Assembly (NCBI GenBank): GCA_025464095.1
Contig: JAODMF010000015.1
Span: 1-50,844 of the forward strand
Direction of reading: 5' to 3'
Length of the DNA stretch: 50,844 bases
Origin: Glaciihabitans sp.
Lineage (GTDB): Bacteria; Actinomycetota; Actinomycetes; Actinomycetales; Microbacteriaceae
In this document: positions 8,819 to 17,469 of the stretch, piece after piece
How positions within the stretch are numbered: the first letter of the stretch is position 1
Layout: each line of letters starts with the position of its first letter
Notes under the pieces: generated by a model
Database searches by the model: none
Told to the model about the DNA's origin: nothing
What the model saw: only the letters and a program-made list of their open reading frames with translations
Program-made: the position numbers and the translations under genes

Positions 8819-10177
8819 CTACTTGTTGACCGTGAAGCCCTGCTGGGTTCCGTAGTCGACGAGCGCCTTCTGCCAGGCGTCGAGCCCGGCGCTGAGGTCG
8901 CCCTTGTCGGCAATCGCCTTCCCGAGGGTGTCGTTGAAGCTGGAGTAGGCGTAGTCCATGTAGGGCAGCCACTGGAACTTCGTGTCGACGGTGTTGGAGA
9001 TTTCGGCGAACGTCTTGTTGACCGTCTGGCCGCCGTAGAAGGGGGCTTTCTGGTTAACAAACGAGGGGTCGGCAGCAACGCTGTTGGCGGTCGGCCACAG
9101 GAACTGCTTCGTCGCGAACTGCAGCGTCGACTCCTTGTCGCTGTTCAGCCACTTGGCGAACTCGTACGCCGCGATCTTGTTCTTCGAGGTCGCGAGTACG
9201 GCATCCGATGACCCGCCCCAGTTGCCGGATGCGGGGGCCGCACCCGTGTACTGCGGAAGCGGCGCTGCCGCCCACAGGCCCGCGGTCTTCGTCGCGGTGC
9301 CCTGCAGGAAGATCGGACCCCATGCTGCGGTCAGCCATCCGGCGTACTTGCCCTTGGCGAGGCCCTGGTACCACTGGTCGGTGAAGTCAGGGTCGACCGA
9401 GACCTGGCCGGCCTGGATCAGCTTCTGCCAGTAGGTCATGACCGCCTTCGACTTCGCGCTGTTCACGGCGACCGTGACGCCCTGCTTGCCGTCGTAGCCG
9501 AACGGCTTCACGCCGGCCTGCCACAGCAGTCCCATCAGCTGTCCCGCATCATTCGGAGCCAGGTTGGACATGTACGACCCGGTCTTCGACTTCACGGCCG
9601 CAGCAGCGGTCGCGTAGTCGTCCCACGTCGCGGGCGCGGCAGTGACACCGGCCTTCTTGAGGATGTCGGTGCGATACAGGTTTCCCATGGGGCCGGAGTC
9701 CTGGGGAATCGCAAGCACCTGCTTGCCGGAGATGACCTGGTTCCAGACCCACGGCACGTAGTCGCCCTGCAGCTTCGCTGCCCCGTAGGGCGCGAGGTCG
9801 AGCAGGCTCTTCGTCACGTTGAACGAGGAGAGGTACTGGTACTCGATCTGCGCAACATCCGGAGCGCCCGTGCCAGCCTTCAGCGCGGTGCGGATCTTCG
9901 TGTAGTGCGGGAGGCCCTGGCCGACGTTTTCGACCTTGACCTTGATGGCCGGGTAGGCCTTCTCAAACAGGTCGACCTCGTTCTGGATGTTGGGAACCCA
10001 GGTCCAGAAGGTGAGTGTCGTGGGGGTCTTCATGGCCTTGTCGATCTCGGCCTGGCTCACTGTCGTGGCGCCGGTCGTCCCCGAGGTGCCACTCGGGCTG
10101 CAGCCGGTGAGGAGTAGTGCAGTAGTCAACAGACCAGCGCCCAGCGCCAGTGCTGTTCTCGGTGCTCGTTTTCTCAT
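8819..10177 (-). CDS. extracellular sugar-binding lipoprotein of an ABC transporter
   Basis: 452 residues. A lipoprotein signal is clear: basic MRKR, a hydrophobic stretch and the lipobox LLTGC with Cys26 as the lipidated residue. The mature part starts with a Ser/Thr/Gly linker and follows the cluster B (SBP_bac_1) fold: LTFWTWVPNIQNEV, then APDVAQIEYQYL, WNQVISGKQVLAIPQD and a C-terminal helical part. It captures an oligosaccharide outside the membrane for the two permeases. Flanking GH42 genes suggest galacto-oligosaccharides or a plant beta-galactoside. Ribosome site AGAAGGAAAGG upstream of ATG 10177. A small hairpin (CCGTCGC-TG-GCGACGG) lies in the 48-bp gap after the first GH42 gene. 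Confidence 0.92.
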   Translation of the reverse strand: MRKRAPRTALALGAGLLTTALLLTGCSPSGTSGTTGATTVSQAEIDKAMKTPTTLTFWTWVPNIQNEVDLFEKAYPAIKVKVENVGQGLPHYTKIRTALKAGTGAPDVAQIEYQYLSSFNVTKSLLDLAPYGAAKLQGDYVPWVWNQVISGKQVLAIPQDSGPMGNLYRTDILKKAGVTAAPATWDDYATAAAAVKSKTGSYMSNLAPNDAGQLMGLLWQAGVKPFGYDGKQGVTVAVNSAKSKAVMTYWQKLIQAGQVSVDPDFTDQWYQGLAKGKYAGWLTAAWGPIFLQGTATKTAGLWAAAPLPQYTGAAPASGNWGGSSDAVLATSKNKIAAYEFAKWLNSDKESTLQFATKQFLWPTANSVAADPSFVNQKAPFYGGQTVNKTFAEISNTVDTKFQWLPYMDYAYSSFNDTLGKAIADKGDLSAGLDAWQKALVDYGTQQGFTVNK

Positions 10178-10225
10178 GTGCCTTTCCTTCTTTGTGATTG
10201 CGGACCGTCGCCAGCGACGGGCCGG

Positions 10226-12325
10226 TTACTCGTCGACCAGGACCAGGGATGCCCATGGCTCGAGCGAGAATTCGTGGCCGGCGGCGAAGCGCTCGCCGTC
10301 GATCGCGCTGCAGACGGCGGCGGGAGCCGTCACCGTCGCGGCGGTGGAGCTCCAGTTGCTGACAAACCAGGTGCGGGTACCAGCGGCGGTGACCCCGGAT
10401 GCCACGGTGACCGTCCGGGAGCGCGTCCAGTTGGCCGCCATCGGCTTCGGTACGGCCCAGCGCAGGAGGTCGGCGGCCAGCGCGGGGTTCGGGAGCGTGC
10501 CGACGTAGGTGATGCGTCCCGCTCCGCTCGCCCGCGTCGTGACCGCCGCGAACGGACCGAACTCTGGATGGTCGTAGCCCACGAGCACGTCAGCGCCGTC
10601 GCTGTGCAGCAGGTCGAGCCACTTCGTCGCGGCGGCATCCACCGAGAGCTGCAGGGTGCCCGTTCCGGTCACGGCCAGCGGCTCGTCGAGGTTGGAGAAC
10701 TCCTCGTACCAGACACCGGCCGGCTCGGCGAGTACGGCGGGCGCGACCGCGAGGCGAGCGCGCGCCTCGTCATCCGCGTAGCCGGTGCGGATGCCGACGA
10801 CCAGGTGGCCGCCCGCGGTCGCGTAGTCCCGGAGGAAGGCGAGCTCGGCATCCGTCGCGACGTAGAGAGCGGGGACGACCAGCACGGGATGGCTGGCGGC
10901 GAACGCCGCGGCATCCGTTCCCAGCTGGCTCGCGTGCAGGATGTGCGCCTGGGCACCGCTGTCGATCACGCCGCGGTAGAAGGCGTCGAAGATCTCGCCG
11001 TATGCGCGCCGGTCGGGCAGCTTGTCTTTCGTGTGGAACGGCGGGGTGAACTCGAAGGCCCACTTGCTGTCGCTCGAGTAGAGCAGGGTGACGTCCGAGT
11101 CCGGAACGTACCCGTCGAGTCCGGTGCCGATCGCCTTGAGCGCCGCGCCGATTTCGGACACCTCCCGGTAGACCCGGCCGGGGCGCTGGCTGTGCGGGAG
11201 GATGCCGCCCCAGTACGTCTCGGTGCCGTAGTGCAGCGTGTGCCAGTGCCAGTACTCGACCATGGCCGCGCCGCGGGAGATGAGCGCGAAGGCCGCGAGC
11301 TTGAGCTGGCCGGGGTAACCGGGGTAGTTCTGGTCGCTGCCGGAGATCGTGGAGGCGTTGGTCTCCGTGATGAGAAACCGCTCCTGCTTGCTCGACCAGG
11401 TGCGGTCCGCCTGGCGGAACAGCGCCCACACGCCCGTCGATGACCACGGCGTGATCGGCGGCAGGTCCTTGTCGATCGCGAGGTGATCCTGCATGCCGTA
11501 GTAAGGGTTGCCCGCGGTGATGTCGAGCGCGAGGGTCAGGTCCCGGTCGTCCATCGCCGGGCGTGGGTAGGCGATGCAGGTGGTCACGAACTGTCCGGGC
11601 TTCGAGTACTCCCGCACGATTTCCGCCTGCCACGCGATGAACTCGGTGGTGAGATCGGCCTGGAACCTGCGCCACGCAAGGTCGTACTGCGGCAGCGAGT
11701 TGCCATCCGGGGTCCACAGCTCGCTCCACTCGGCGATGCGGTGCGACCAGTAGGTGAGGCCCCACTCCCGGTTGAGGGTCTCGACGGTGCCGTACTGCTG
11801 CTGCAGCCGGCGCACGAACTCCGCGAAGACGCCTTCGTTGTGGAAGAGGATCAGGCCCGGCTCGTTGTCGACCTGGAAGCCGGCGACGGCGGGGTGCGAG
11901 GCGTAGCGCTCGACGACGGTGCGGATGATGCGCTCGGCGTACCGGCGGAATATCGGCGAGGTGAAGTCCGTCTCCTGGCGCGCACCCCAGGGCATCGGCT
12001 CGCCGCTGCGGTGCTCGCCGGCGAGTTCGGGGTGCTTGACCTGCAGCCACGGCGGGATCGCGTAGGTGGGCGTGCCGAGGATGACGTCGATGCCGCGTGC
12101 GTGTGCGCCATCCAGAACCGGAAGCAGCCACTCGGTGTCGAACTCGCCGTCGCGCGGCTCCCAGGTGGACCAGACCGATTCACCCACCCGGATGACCGTG
12201 AGGCCTGCTTCGACCATGAGATCGAGGTCCTGGTCGAGCCGATCGCTCAGCTGGTATTCGGCGTAGTACGCCGCGCCATACCGGATGCCGGTCAGGGGCA
12301 CTGCTGAGGTTGCGGGGTTATTCAC
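10226..12325 (-). CDS. beta-galactosidase, GH42 (no cysteine cluster)
   Basis: 699 residues from the chosen GTG at 12325. GH42 barrel from GIRYGAAYYAEYQ. The acid/base is Glu155 (QVDNEPG) and the nucleophile Glu321 (LITETNA). Unlike the GH42 at 4903-6867 it lacks the four zinc cysteines, so the two enzymes belong to different subgroups and probably have different specificity. No signal peptide. First gene after the lacI-type operators. Start uncertain: GGAG is 9 nt before GTG 12325, while ATG 12340 lacks a ribosome site. An ATG-like start at 12400 would place an operator inside the gene and is rejected. Galactoside substrate is inferred from family and transport neighbours. Confidence 0.9.
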   Translation of the reverse strand: MNNPATSAVPLTGIRYGAAYYAEYQLSDRLDQDLDLMVEAGLTVIRVGESVWSTWEPRDGEFDTEWLLPVLDGAHARGIDVILGTPTYAIPPWLQVKHPELAGEHRSGEPMPWGARQETDFTSPIFRRYAERIIRTVVERYASHPAVAGFQVDNEPGLILFHNEGVFAEFVRRLQQQYGTVETLNREWGLTYWSHRIAEWSELWTPDGNSLPQYDLAWRRFQADLTTEFIAWQAEIVREYSKPGQFVTTCIAYPRPAMDDRDLTLALDITAGNPYYGMQDHLAIDKDLPPITPWSSTGVWALFRQADRTWSSKQERFLITETNASTISGSDQNYPGYPGQLKLAAFALISRGAAMVEYWHWHTLHYGTETYWGGILPHSQRPGRVYREVSEIGAALKAIGTGLDGYVPDSDVTLLYSSDSKWAFEFTPPFHTKDKLPDRRAYGEIFDAFYRGVIDSGAQAHILHASQLGTDAAAFAASHPVLVVPALYVATDAELAFLRDYATAGGHLVVGIRTGYADDEARARLAVAPAVLAEPAGVWYEEFSNLDEPLAVTGTGTLQLSVDAAATKWLDLLHSDGADVLVGYDHPEFGPFAAVTTRASGAGRITYVGTLPNPALAADLLRWAVPKPMAANWTRSRTVTVASGVTAAGTRTWFVSNWSSTAATVTAPAAVCSAIDGERFAAGHEFSLEPWASLVLVDE

Positions 12326-12365
12326 GCGCGGGAACTCCATCGTCCGGGGGAAATTGTGATTTCGA

Positions 12366-12423
12366 GTTAGCGCTAACGCAATCTCGGTTCCAGCAACCAT
12401 AGATCAGGAGAGTTAGCGCTAAC
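12366..12423. promoter_or_regulatory. two LacI-family operators before the GH42 / ABC operon
   Basis: GTTAGCGCTAAC, a perfect 12-bp palindrome with the central CG expected for LacI/GalR proteins, occurs at 12366-12377 and again at 12412-12423. Both extend on the left as GAGTTAGCGCTAAC. The centres are 46 bp apart. The distal site overlaps a likely -35 box and the proximal one lies between promoter and start codon. The lacI gene ends 42 bp upstream, so it is the natural repressor. Confidence 0.88.
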
Positions 12424-12425
12424 AA
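12396..12425 (-). promoter_or_regulatory. candidate promoter of the GH42 / ABC operon
   Basis: On the minus strand TTGTTA (12425-12420) and TATGGT (12401-12396) are separated by 18 bp. The -35 hexamer overlaps the distal operator, consistent with repression. This is a sequence match only. Confidence 0.45.
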
Positions 12426-12464
12426 CTATTCCCGGAAAATTTCCAGTTCTTCGTTACCAGCCGG

Positions 12465-13508
12465 TCACCCGATCGGCGCGGCGGCGGATGACCCGCGCAG
12501 CACGAGCTCAGCAACCAGCGGGTCCGTCGGCCGCACGTTGATCTCGGGGTCGATCATCTCCAGCAGGCGCTCCATCGCGAAAGCGCCCTGGCGATCAAAG
12601 TCGATTCTCACCGTGGTGAGCGGCGGGTGGAAGAAGCGCGACTCCGGGATGTCATCGAACCCGACGACGCTGATGTCCTCCGGCACAGACAAACCGCGTT
12701 CCCTCAGCGCCATCAGCACGCCGAGTGCCATCTGGTCGTTGCCGGTCACGATCGCGGTCACACCCGCATCGTGCGGGATCCGCAGGGCCGCCTCGTAGCC
12801 GGACTGGGGGCTCCAGTCGCCCTCGTACACGCCGATCGACTCCAGGTTCCTCATCGCGATGACCTGGTCGTACGAGTCCCTGCGCGCGCGGGCGGCGAAC
12901 CAGTCGAGGGGGCCAGCGATGTGCACGAATCGACGGTGACCCAGATCGGCCAGGTGCTCGGTGGCCATGCGGGTGCCGAGGGCGTTGGCGGTGGGGCGCT
13001 TCTTGTCGATGGGGCGCACCGTGTCCGACTCGATGTAGACCGGCACGGAGAACCGCGCCTTGAGCACCGCCGTGAGCACGGCATCCGTCGGGGCAAAGAC
13101 CATGATGCCGGCCACGTCCCCCTGGGAGACGAGTTCGATCGCCTTGTCGATCTCGCTGATCGCGCGGGGGTCGAGCCCGACGATGTCGAGCAGGTAGCCG
13201 GCCTCCCTGGCCCGGTCGCTGGCCGCCTGCACGCTTCGGGTCGGGCCGACCTCATCGAGGCGATCGAAGAACAGGGCGCCGATGCGGTGCGACTTGGCCG
13301 TGGCGAGCGAGCGAGCGACCAGGTTCGGCTTGTAGTTGAGTGCCGAGATGGCGGCCTCGACGCGTTCCCGGATCTCCGGGCGGATGTTCGTGTGGCCCTT
13401 CACCAGCCGCGATACCGTCTGGTGGGACACGCCGGCAAGCGCGGCGACGTCGTAGAGGGTCGGCGGCTTGCGCACTCCGGTCGGCGCGCTCGGATTGTCG
13501 ATAGCCAC
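12465..13508 (-). CDS. LacI family transcriptional regulator
   Basis: 347 residues. The LacI helix-turn-helix is at about 17-40 (TLYDVAALAGVSHQTVSRLV), followed by a hinge helix (NYKPNLVARSLA) and a periplasmic-binding-protein-like sensor domain with ITGNDQMALGVLMAL and the VVGFDDIPES signature. GTG start at 13508 with GAGGAAGG 7 nt upstream. It lies directly upstream of the operators of the GH42/ABC operon on the same strand and very likely represses it until a galactoside or its product binds. A degenerate operator at 13540-13552, about 30 bp before its own start, suggests autoregulation. Confidence 0.92.
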   Translation of the reverse strand: MAIDNPSAPTGVRKPPTLYDVAALAGVSHQTVSRLVKGHTNIRPEIRERVEAAISALNYKPNLVARSLATAKSHRIGALFFDRLDEVGPTRSVQAASDRAREAGYLLDIVGLDPRAISEIDKAIELVSQGDVAGIMVFAPTDAVLTAVLKARFSVPVYIESDTVRPIDKKRPTANALGTRMATEHLADLGHRRFVHIAGPLDWFAARARRDSYDQVIAMRNLESIGVYEGDWSPQSGYEAALRIPHDAGVTAIVTGNDQMALGVLMALRERGLSVPEDISVVGFDDIPESRFFHPPLTTVRIDFDRQGAFAMERLLEMIDPEINVRPTDPLVAELVLRGSSAAAPIG

Positions 13509-13539
13509 CGTCCGCCCTTCCTCTGTTCGAACAGGACGA

Positions 13540-13552
13540 GATTACCGCTAAC
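13540..13552. promoter_or_regulatory. degenerate LacI-type operator upstream of lacI
   Basis: GATTACCGCTAAC differs from the operator core GTTAGCGCTAAC by one base within the inner ten (TTACCGCTAA against TTAGCGCTAA). Its position upstream of the regulator gene fits a weaker autoregulatory site. Confidence 0.5.
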
Positions 13553-13682
13553 GCCACGCCGCGCCACCCCGAATTCCCAGCACACACGCTTTCGGCGTCC
13601 GCGGCGCGCCCGCCGGGCGCCCGCACGAGCCGGGGCCGGAGTGCCTTTCGAGCCCGGCGGGGTGGGGCCACCCGGCCGATCG

Positions 13683-14699
13683 CTACTTCGCTCCGAGCTG
13701 CGTGCGCACCTCATCCAGGGACTGCATCAGGGCGATCGAGTCGTCGAGGCTGTGCAGGGGCGACTCGGTACGGCCGTCGGCGACAAATCCGGCGAGCGCC
13801 ACCGCCTGCCAGGCGAGTCCGTCGCGTGCCTGGACTCCAGACTCGTCCTTCCACTCCGTTTCGTCGCCGCCGATCGTGAGGCGGAACGCGCTCGGGTAGA
13901 TGAATCCGTTCTCGTACCGCACGCTGCCCTTCGTGCCGAAGATCGACCCCTGGCTCGGGCTGTCGACGAGGATGCTCGTCGAGATCGCCGCCTGGGCGCC
14001 GCTGGCAAACTGCAGCGCGGAGACGGCCTGGGCATCCACCCCGGTCGGTGCGAGACTGCCGAACGATGCGATCGCGGTCGGATTTCCCAAAGCGAACTGG
14101 GAGAACCAGAAGCTGTAGACGCCGGCATCCAGCAGGGCGCCACCGCCGAGCGCCGGGTCGAAGGCGCGGCTGGCCGCGTCGAATTCGAAATACCAGCTGG
14201 CATCCGCCGTCACGAATTTCACGTCGCCGAGCTCGCCGTTCCGCATGAGGGAATCGACGACCGTCGCCTGCGGCAGGTAGCGCGACCACATTGCTTCCAT
14301 CGCAAAGACACCGGCGGCGCGGGCCGCTGCCGCGATCTCGATGGCCTGCCAGGCACGCACCGCGATGGGCTTCTCGACGAGCACGTGCTTGCCCGCGGCG
14401 ATCGCGAGCAGCGCGAGCGCGTGGTGCTCACTGTGCGGTGCGGCGATGTACACGACGTCGATGCCGTCATCCGCAACAAGCGCCTCGTACGAGTCGTACG
14501 CGCGCGGGATGTCGTAGTCGCGCGCGAACTGCTCCGCCCGCTCCTTGGTGCGCGACCCGACCGCGTGCACCCGCTGGTCGGTGTGCGTGTGCAGGGCGTG
14601 GGTGAACGCGCGAGCGATGACGCCGGGAGCGAGAACGCCCCAGCGGAGGGTGGGTCCACCGCGCAGCGGCGCGGGCGTAGGCAGCGGAAGAGATTTCAC
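13683..14699 (-). CDS. Gfo/Idh/MocA family oxidoreductase
   Basis: 338 residues. An N-terminal Rossmann part (LRWGVLAPGVIARAFTHAL) is followed by the conserved EKP motif in HVLVEKPIAV, which carries the catalytic-site lysine, and a C-terminal alpha/beta domain (GGGALLDAGVYS). These NAD(P)-dependent enzymes oxidise or reduce sugars, inositols or related compounds. Placement upstream of lacI hints at a role in sugar metabolism, but it is separated by 174 bp and has its own signal: TAGGCT (14711-14706) lies 6 nt before the GTG start, as expected for a leaderless mRNA. Substrate cannot be deduced. Confidence 0.87.
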   Translation of the reverse strand: MKSLPLPTPAPLRGGPTLRWGVLAPGVIARAFTHALHTHTDQRVHAVGSRTKERAEQFARDYDIPRAYDSYEALVADDGIDVVYIAAPHSEHHALALLAIAAGKHVLVEKPIAVRAWQAIEIAAAARAAGVFAMEAMWSRYLPQATVVDSLMRNGELGDVKFVTADASWYFEFDAASRAFDPALGGGALLDAGVYSFWFSQFALGNPTAIASFGSLAPTGVDAQAVSALQFASGAQAAISTSILVDSPSQGSIFGTKGSVRYENGFIYPSAFRLTIGGDETEWKDESGVQARDGLAWQAVALAGFVADGRTESPLHSLDDSIALMQSLDEVRTQLGAK

Positions 14700-14750
14700 C
14701 CGCCCAGCCTACGAGCCCGCCGCACAACTCCCGCAACTCGCAGGCGTGCG

Positions 14751-16010
14751 CTAGTGCGCTCCGAGCTCCAGCAGCACGGCCTCGAGCTGGTCCACGGCCC
14801 AATCGAGATCGGCCGCCTCCACCACGATCGGAGGCGCGAAGCGAATGGTTGAGCCATGCGTGTCCTTCGCAAGCACGCCGCGCTCCATGAGCAGTTCACA
14901 CACGCGGCGGCCGGTTGCGAGGGCCGGGTCGATATCGATACCCGCCCAGAGCCCGGCACCCCGAACCGCGATCACGCCGTGGCCGAGCAGCGCGCGGAGG
15001 TCGGCCAGCAGGCGGTCGCCGAGCATCCGCGCTCTCTCCTGGTACTCACCGGTCGCCAGCAATTCGACGACTGCGCTGCCCACCGCCGCGGCCAGCGGGT
15101 TTCCGCCAAACGTCGAGCCATGCTGGCCCGGCTGCAGCACGCCGAGGATGTCGGCGTTGCCGACGACCGCGCTGACCGGAACGATCCCGCCGCCCAGCGC
15201 CTTTCCCAGCAGGTAGAGGTCGGGAACGACACCCACGTTGTCGCACTGGAATGTCGCCCCGGTGCGTCCGAGGCCGGACTGGATCTCATCCGCGATGAAG
15301 AGCACGTTGTTCCGCGTGGTGATTTCGCGCACGGCGGGCAGGTACTCGGCGGGCGGAACGAGGATGCCGGCCTCGCCCTGGATCGGCTCCAGCAGCACCG
15401 CAACGGTGTTTGCATCGATCGCGGCCTCGAGTGCGGCCGCGTCACCGTAGGGCACGCTGACGAACCCGGGCGTGTACGGACCGAAGTCGGCGCGCGCATC
15501 CTCGTCGTTGGAGAAGCTGATGATCGTGGTGGTACGGCCGTGGAAATTGCCATCGGCGACGATGATCGTTGCCCTTCCGGGCTCGACGCCCTTCACCCGG
15601 TAGCCCCACGCCCGGGCGACCTTGATGCCGGTTTCAACCGCTTCCGCACCGGTGTTCATCGGCAGCACCATGTCTTTGCCCGCGAGCTTCGCGAGCGCGT
15701 CGGCGAACGGGCCGAGCTGGTCGTTGTGGAACGCGCGGCTGGTGAGCGTGATGCGGTCCAGCTGTGCCTTCGCCGCCGCGACCAGCGCCGGATGCCCGTG
15801 GCCGAAGTTCAGGGCCGAGTACGCGGCGAGGCAGTCGAGGTACTTGCGGCCCGTGACATCCGTGACCCACGCTCCGTTGCCGCTCTCGATCGTCACGTCG
15901 AGCGGGTGGTAATTGTGGGCGAGATGATCCGTGTGCGCCGCCGAATCGGCAGTTTGGACGGGTACCGACGTCCCGGCCACGGGAGCGTCCGCCATCGATC
16001 CCCCGCTCAT
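14751..16010 (-). CDS. rocD: ornithine aminotransferase
   Basis: 419 residues from ATG 16010, which overlaps the upstream hydrolase stop as ATGA. It has the class III PLP aminotransferase fold with ornithine-aminotransferase features: NTGAEAVETGIKVARAWGY, FHGRTTTIISFSND, EPIQGEAGI, LFIADEIQSGLGRTG and the PLP lysine in LLGKALGGG. It transfers the delta-amino group of ornithine to 2-oxoglutarate, giving glutamate-5-semialdehyde, which cyclises to pyrroline-5-carboxylate. PutA, encoded about 4 kb away, can oxidise that to glutamate. Coupled to the hydrolase gene and probably controlled by the divergent Lrp protein. Confidence 0.92.
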   Translation of the reverse strand: MSGGSMADAPVAGTSVPVQTADSAAHTDHLAHNYHPLDVTIESGNGAWVTDVTGRKYLDCLAAYSALNFGHGHPALVAAAKAQLDRITLTSRAFHNDQLGPFADALAKLAGKDMVLPMNTGAEAVETGIKVARAWGYRVKGVEPGRATIIVADGNFHGRTTTIISFSNDEDARADFGPYTPGFVSVPYGDAAALEAAIDANTVAVLLEPIQGEAGILVPPAEYLPAVREITTRNNVLFIADEIQSGLGRTGATFQCDNVGVVPDLYLLGKALGGGIVPVSAVVGNADILGVLQPGQHGSTFGGNPLAAAVGSAVVELLATGEYQERARMLGDRLLADLRALLGHGVIAVRGAGLWAGIDIDPALATGRRVCELLMERGVLAKDTHGSTIRFAPPIVVEAADLDWAVDQLEAVLLELGAH

Positions 16011-16861
16011 CGGCGCAGCTCCAACGTGCAGCACTTCACGCCGCCGCCGCCGAGCAGCAGCTCCGAAAGGTCGACGCCGATGGGGTTGTAGCCCCGCTCG
16101 CGCAGCTGGCGCTCGAAGTCCTTCGCGCGGCTGGCGATCACGACGTTGTACCCATCGCTGAACGAGTTGAGGCCGAGAACGGATGCGTCCTCCTCGTTCA
16201 CGATCACGGCATCCGGGAATCGCTCCCGGAGAACCGCAAGGCCCTTCTCGTTGAAGGCGCTCGGCAGGTAGGCGATGTTGGCTTCGCCCGGCGCGGCCGA
16301 AGGGTCGAGCACCGCGACGGCGGTGTCGAGGTGGTAGAAGCTGGGGTTGGTGAGTTCGAGCGTGACGACTTCCCGGCCGTAGATGCGGCCGAGCTCCTCG
16401 TGGCTGTTCGTCGCGCTGCGGAAGCCCGTGCCGGCGAGGATGACCTCACCGACGAGCAGGAAGTCCCCCTCACCCTCGTTGATGTTCTCCGGAACCCGCA
16501 CGTCAAAGCCGTTCTCGCGGAACCAGTCCATGTACGCGGGACCCTCCGGCTGGCGCTCCGGGTAGGTGAAGCTCGCGCCGTACGCGATGTTGTCGATGAC
16601 GAAGCCACCGTTCGCCGCGTAGACCATGTCGGGAAGGCCCTCGATCGGATCGATCAGGTGCACCTCGAAGCCGAGGTCGAGGTAGGTGCGGTACAGCGCC
16701 TCCCACTGCGTGACCGCGAGCGAGGTGTCGGTGGGGAGCTGGGGATCCATCCACGGGTTGATCCGGTAGACCACGTTGAAGAAATCGGGGCGGCACATGA
16801 GCACCGTGCGCTTGGTTGCGACGCGCGATGGCGCGGCGGAGGAAGTGTCGGTCATCGTCAT
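16007..16861 (-). CDS. dimethylargininase-like amidino hydrolase
   Basis: 284 residues of the guanidino-modifying (amidinotransferase/hydrolase) superfamily. Recognisable are MCRPDFFNVVYRINPWM, YAANGGFVIDN, NEGEGDFLLVGEVILAGTGFR truncated here at its core, the catalytic His in SFYHLDTA, and the C-terminal catalytic cysteine in GGGGVKCCTLELRR. Homologues are usually labelled dimethylarginine dimethylaminohydrolase (ddaH), making citrulline. The four-base overlap with rocD argues for a role that ends in ornithine, and INPWM resembles, from memory, the N-terminal domain of cyanobacterial arginine dihydrolase. Substrate is therefore open: arginine or methylated arginines. Divergent from the lrp gene. 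Confidence 0.82.
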   Translation of the reverse strand: MTMTDTSSAAPSRVATKRTVLMCRPDFFNVVYRINPWMDPQLPTDTSLAVTQWEALYRTYLDLGFEVHLIDPIEGLPDMVYAANGGFVIDNIAYGASFTYPERQPEGPAYMDWFRENGFDVRVPENINEGEGDFLLVGEVILAGTGFRSATNSHEELGRIYGREVVTLELTNPSFYHLDTAVAVLDPSAAPGEANIAYLPSAFNEKGLAVLRERFPDAVIVNEEDASVLGLNSFSDGYNVVIASRAKDFERQLRERGYNPIGVDLSELLLGGGGVKCCTLELRR

Positions 16862-16904
16862 CTGTCCATAGTTTCACGCACCTATCGTCAATGTCTGAGC
16901 TTGT

Positions 16905-16923
16905 GGCGCACTTTAGCTGCGCC
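16905..16923. promoter_or_regulatory. inverted repeat in the hydrolase / lrp divergent region
   Basis: GGCGCA (16905-16910) and TGCGCC (16918-16923) are complementary around CTTTAGC. The site lies near the middle of the 103-bp divergent region and is a candidate operator for the Lrp protein. The lrp -10 box is TAGGCT at 16953-16958, 6 nt before the GTG. Confidence 0.4.
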
Positions 16924-16964
16924 TGCGACGTGACGCGCACAACAAATCGCCATAGGCTGTCCGG

Positions 16965-17402
16965 GTGGACAGCCTCGACTACGGCATCATCGACCTCCTT
17001 CGCCAGAACGCTCGCGCCGGCTACGGCGACATCGGCGAGGTGATCGGCCTGTCGGCGTCCGCTGTCAAGCGCCGTGTCGACCGCCTGGTCTCGGATGGCG
17101 TCATCCGCGGCTTCACCATCCAGGTCGACCCCGCCGTCGACGGCATGGCAACGGAGGCGTATGTCGAGCTGTTCTGTCGCGGCACGGTCGCGCCCGAGGA
17201 GCTCAAGCGCATCCTCTCCGGTGTTCCCGAGGTGGTGGATGCCGGAACGGTCACCGGATCCGCGGATGCCATCGTGCATATGCGCTCGCGCGACATCCCG
17301 TCACTCGAGATGGCGCTGGAGCGGGTGCGCATCGCCCCCAACGTCGACCACACGCGCTCGGCAATCGTGCTGTCGCGGCTCATCCATCGCACCCACGACT
17401 AG
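16965..17402 (+). CDS. Lrp/AsnC family transcriptional regulator
   Basis: 145 residues: an N-terminal helix-turn-helix (LDYGIIDLLRQNAR, then LSASAVKRRVDRLVSDGVI) and a C-terminal RAM domain (MATEAYVELFCRG, ITGSADAIVHMRSRD-like segment). GTG start at 16965 with TAGGCT 6 nt upstream and no ribosome site, so the mRNA is probably leaderless. Divergent from the arginine-type hydrolase and rocD, as is common for Lrp regulators of amino-acid catabolism; ornithine or arginine is the likely effector by context. Confidence 0.92.
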   Translation: MDSLDYGIIDLLRQNARAGYGDIGEVIGLSASAVKRRVDRLVSDGVIRGFTIQVDPAVDGMATEAYVELFCRGTVAPEELKRILSGVPEVVDAGTVTGSADAIVHMRSRDIPSLEMALERVRIAPNVDHTRSAIVLSRLIHRTHD

Positions 17403-17469
17403 CGTCTTGGCAGGCTGAATGCGCGGCCGTCGGTCGCGTATCCAACCCCGGGTCTCTCCCGGCGCCTCA

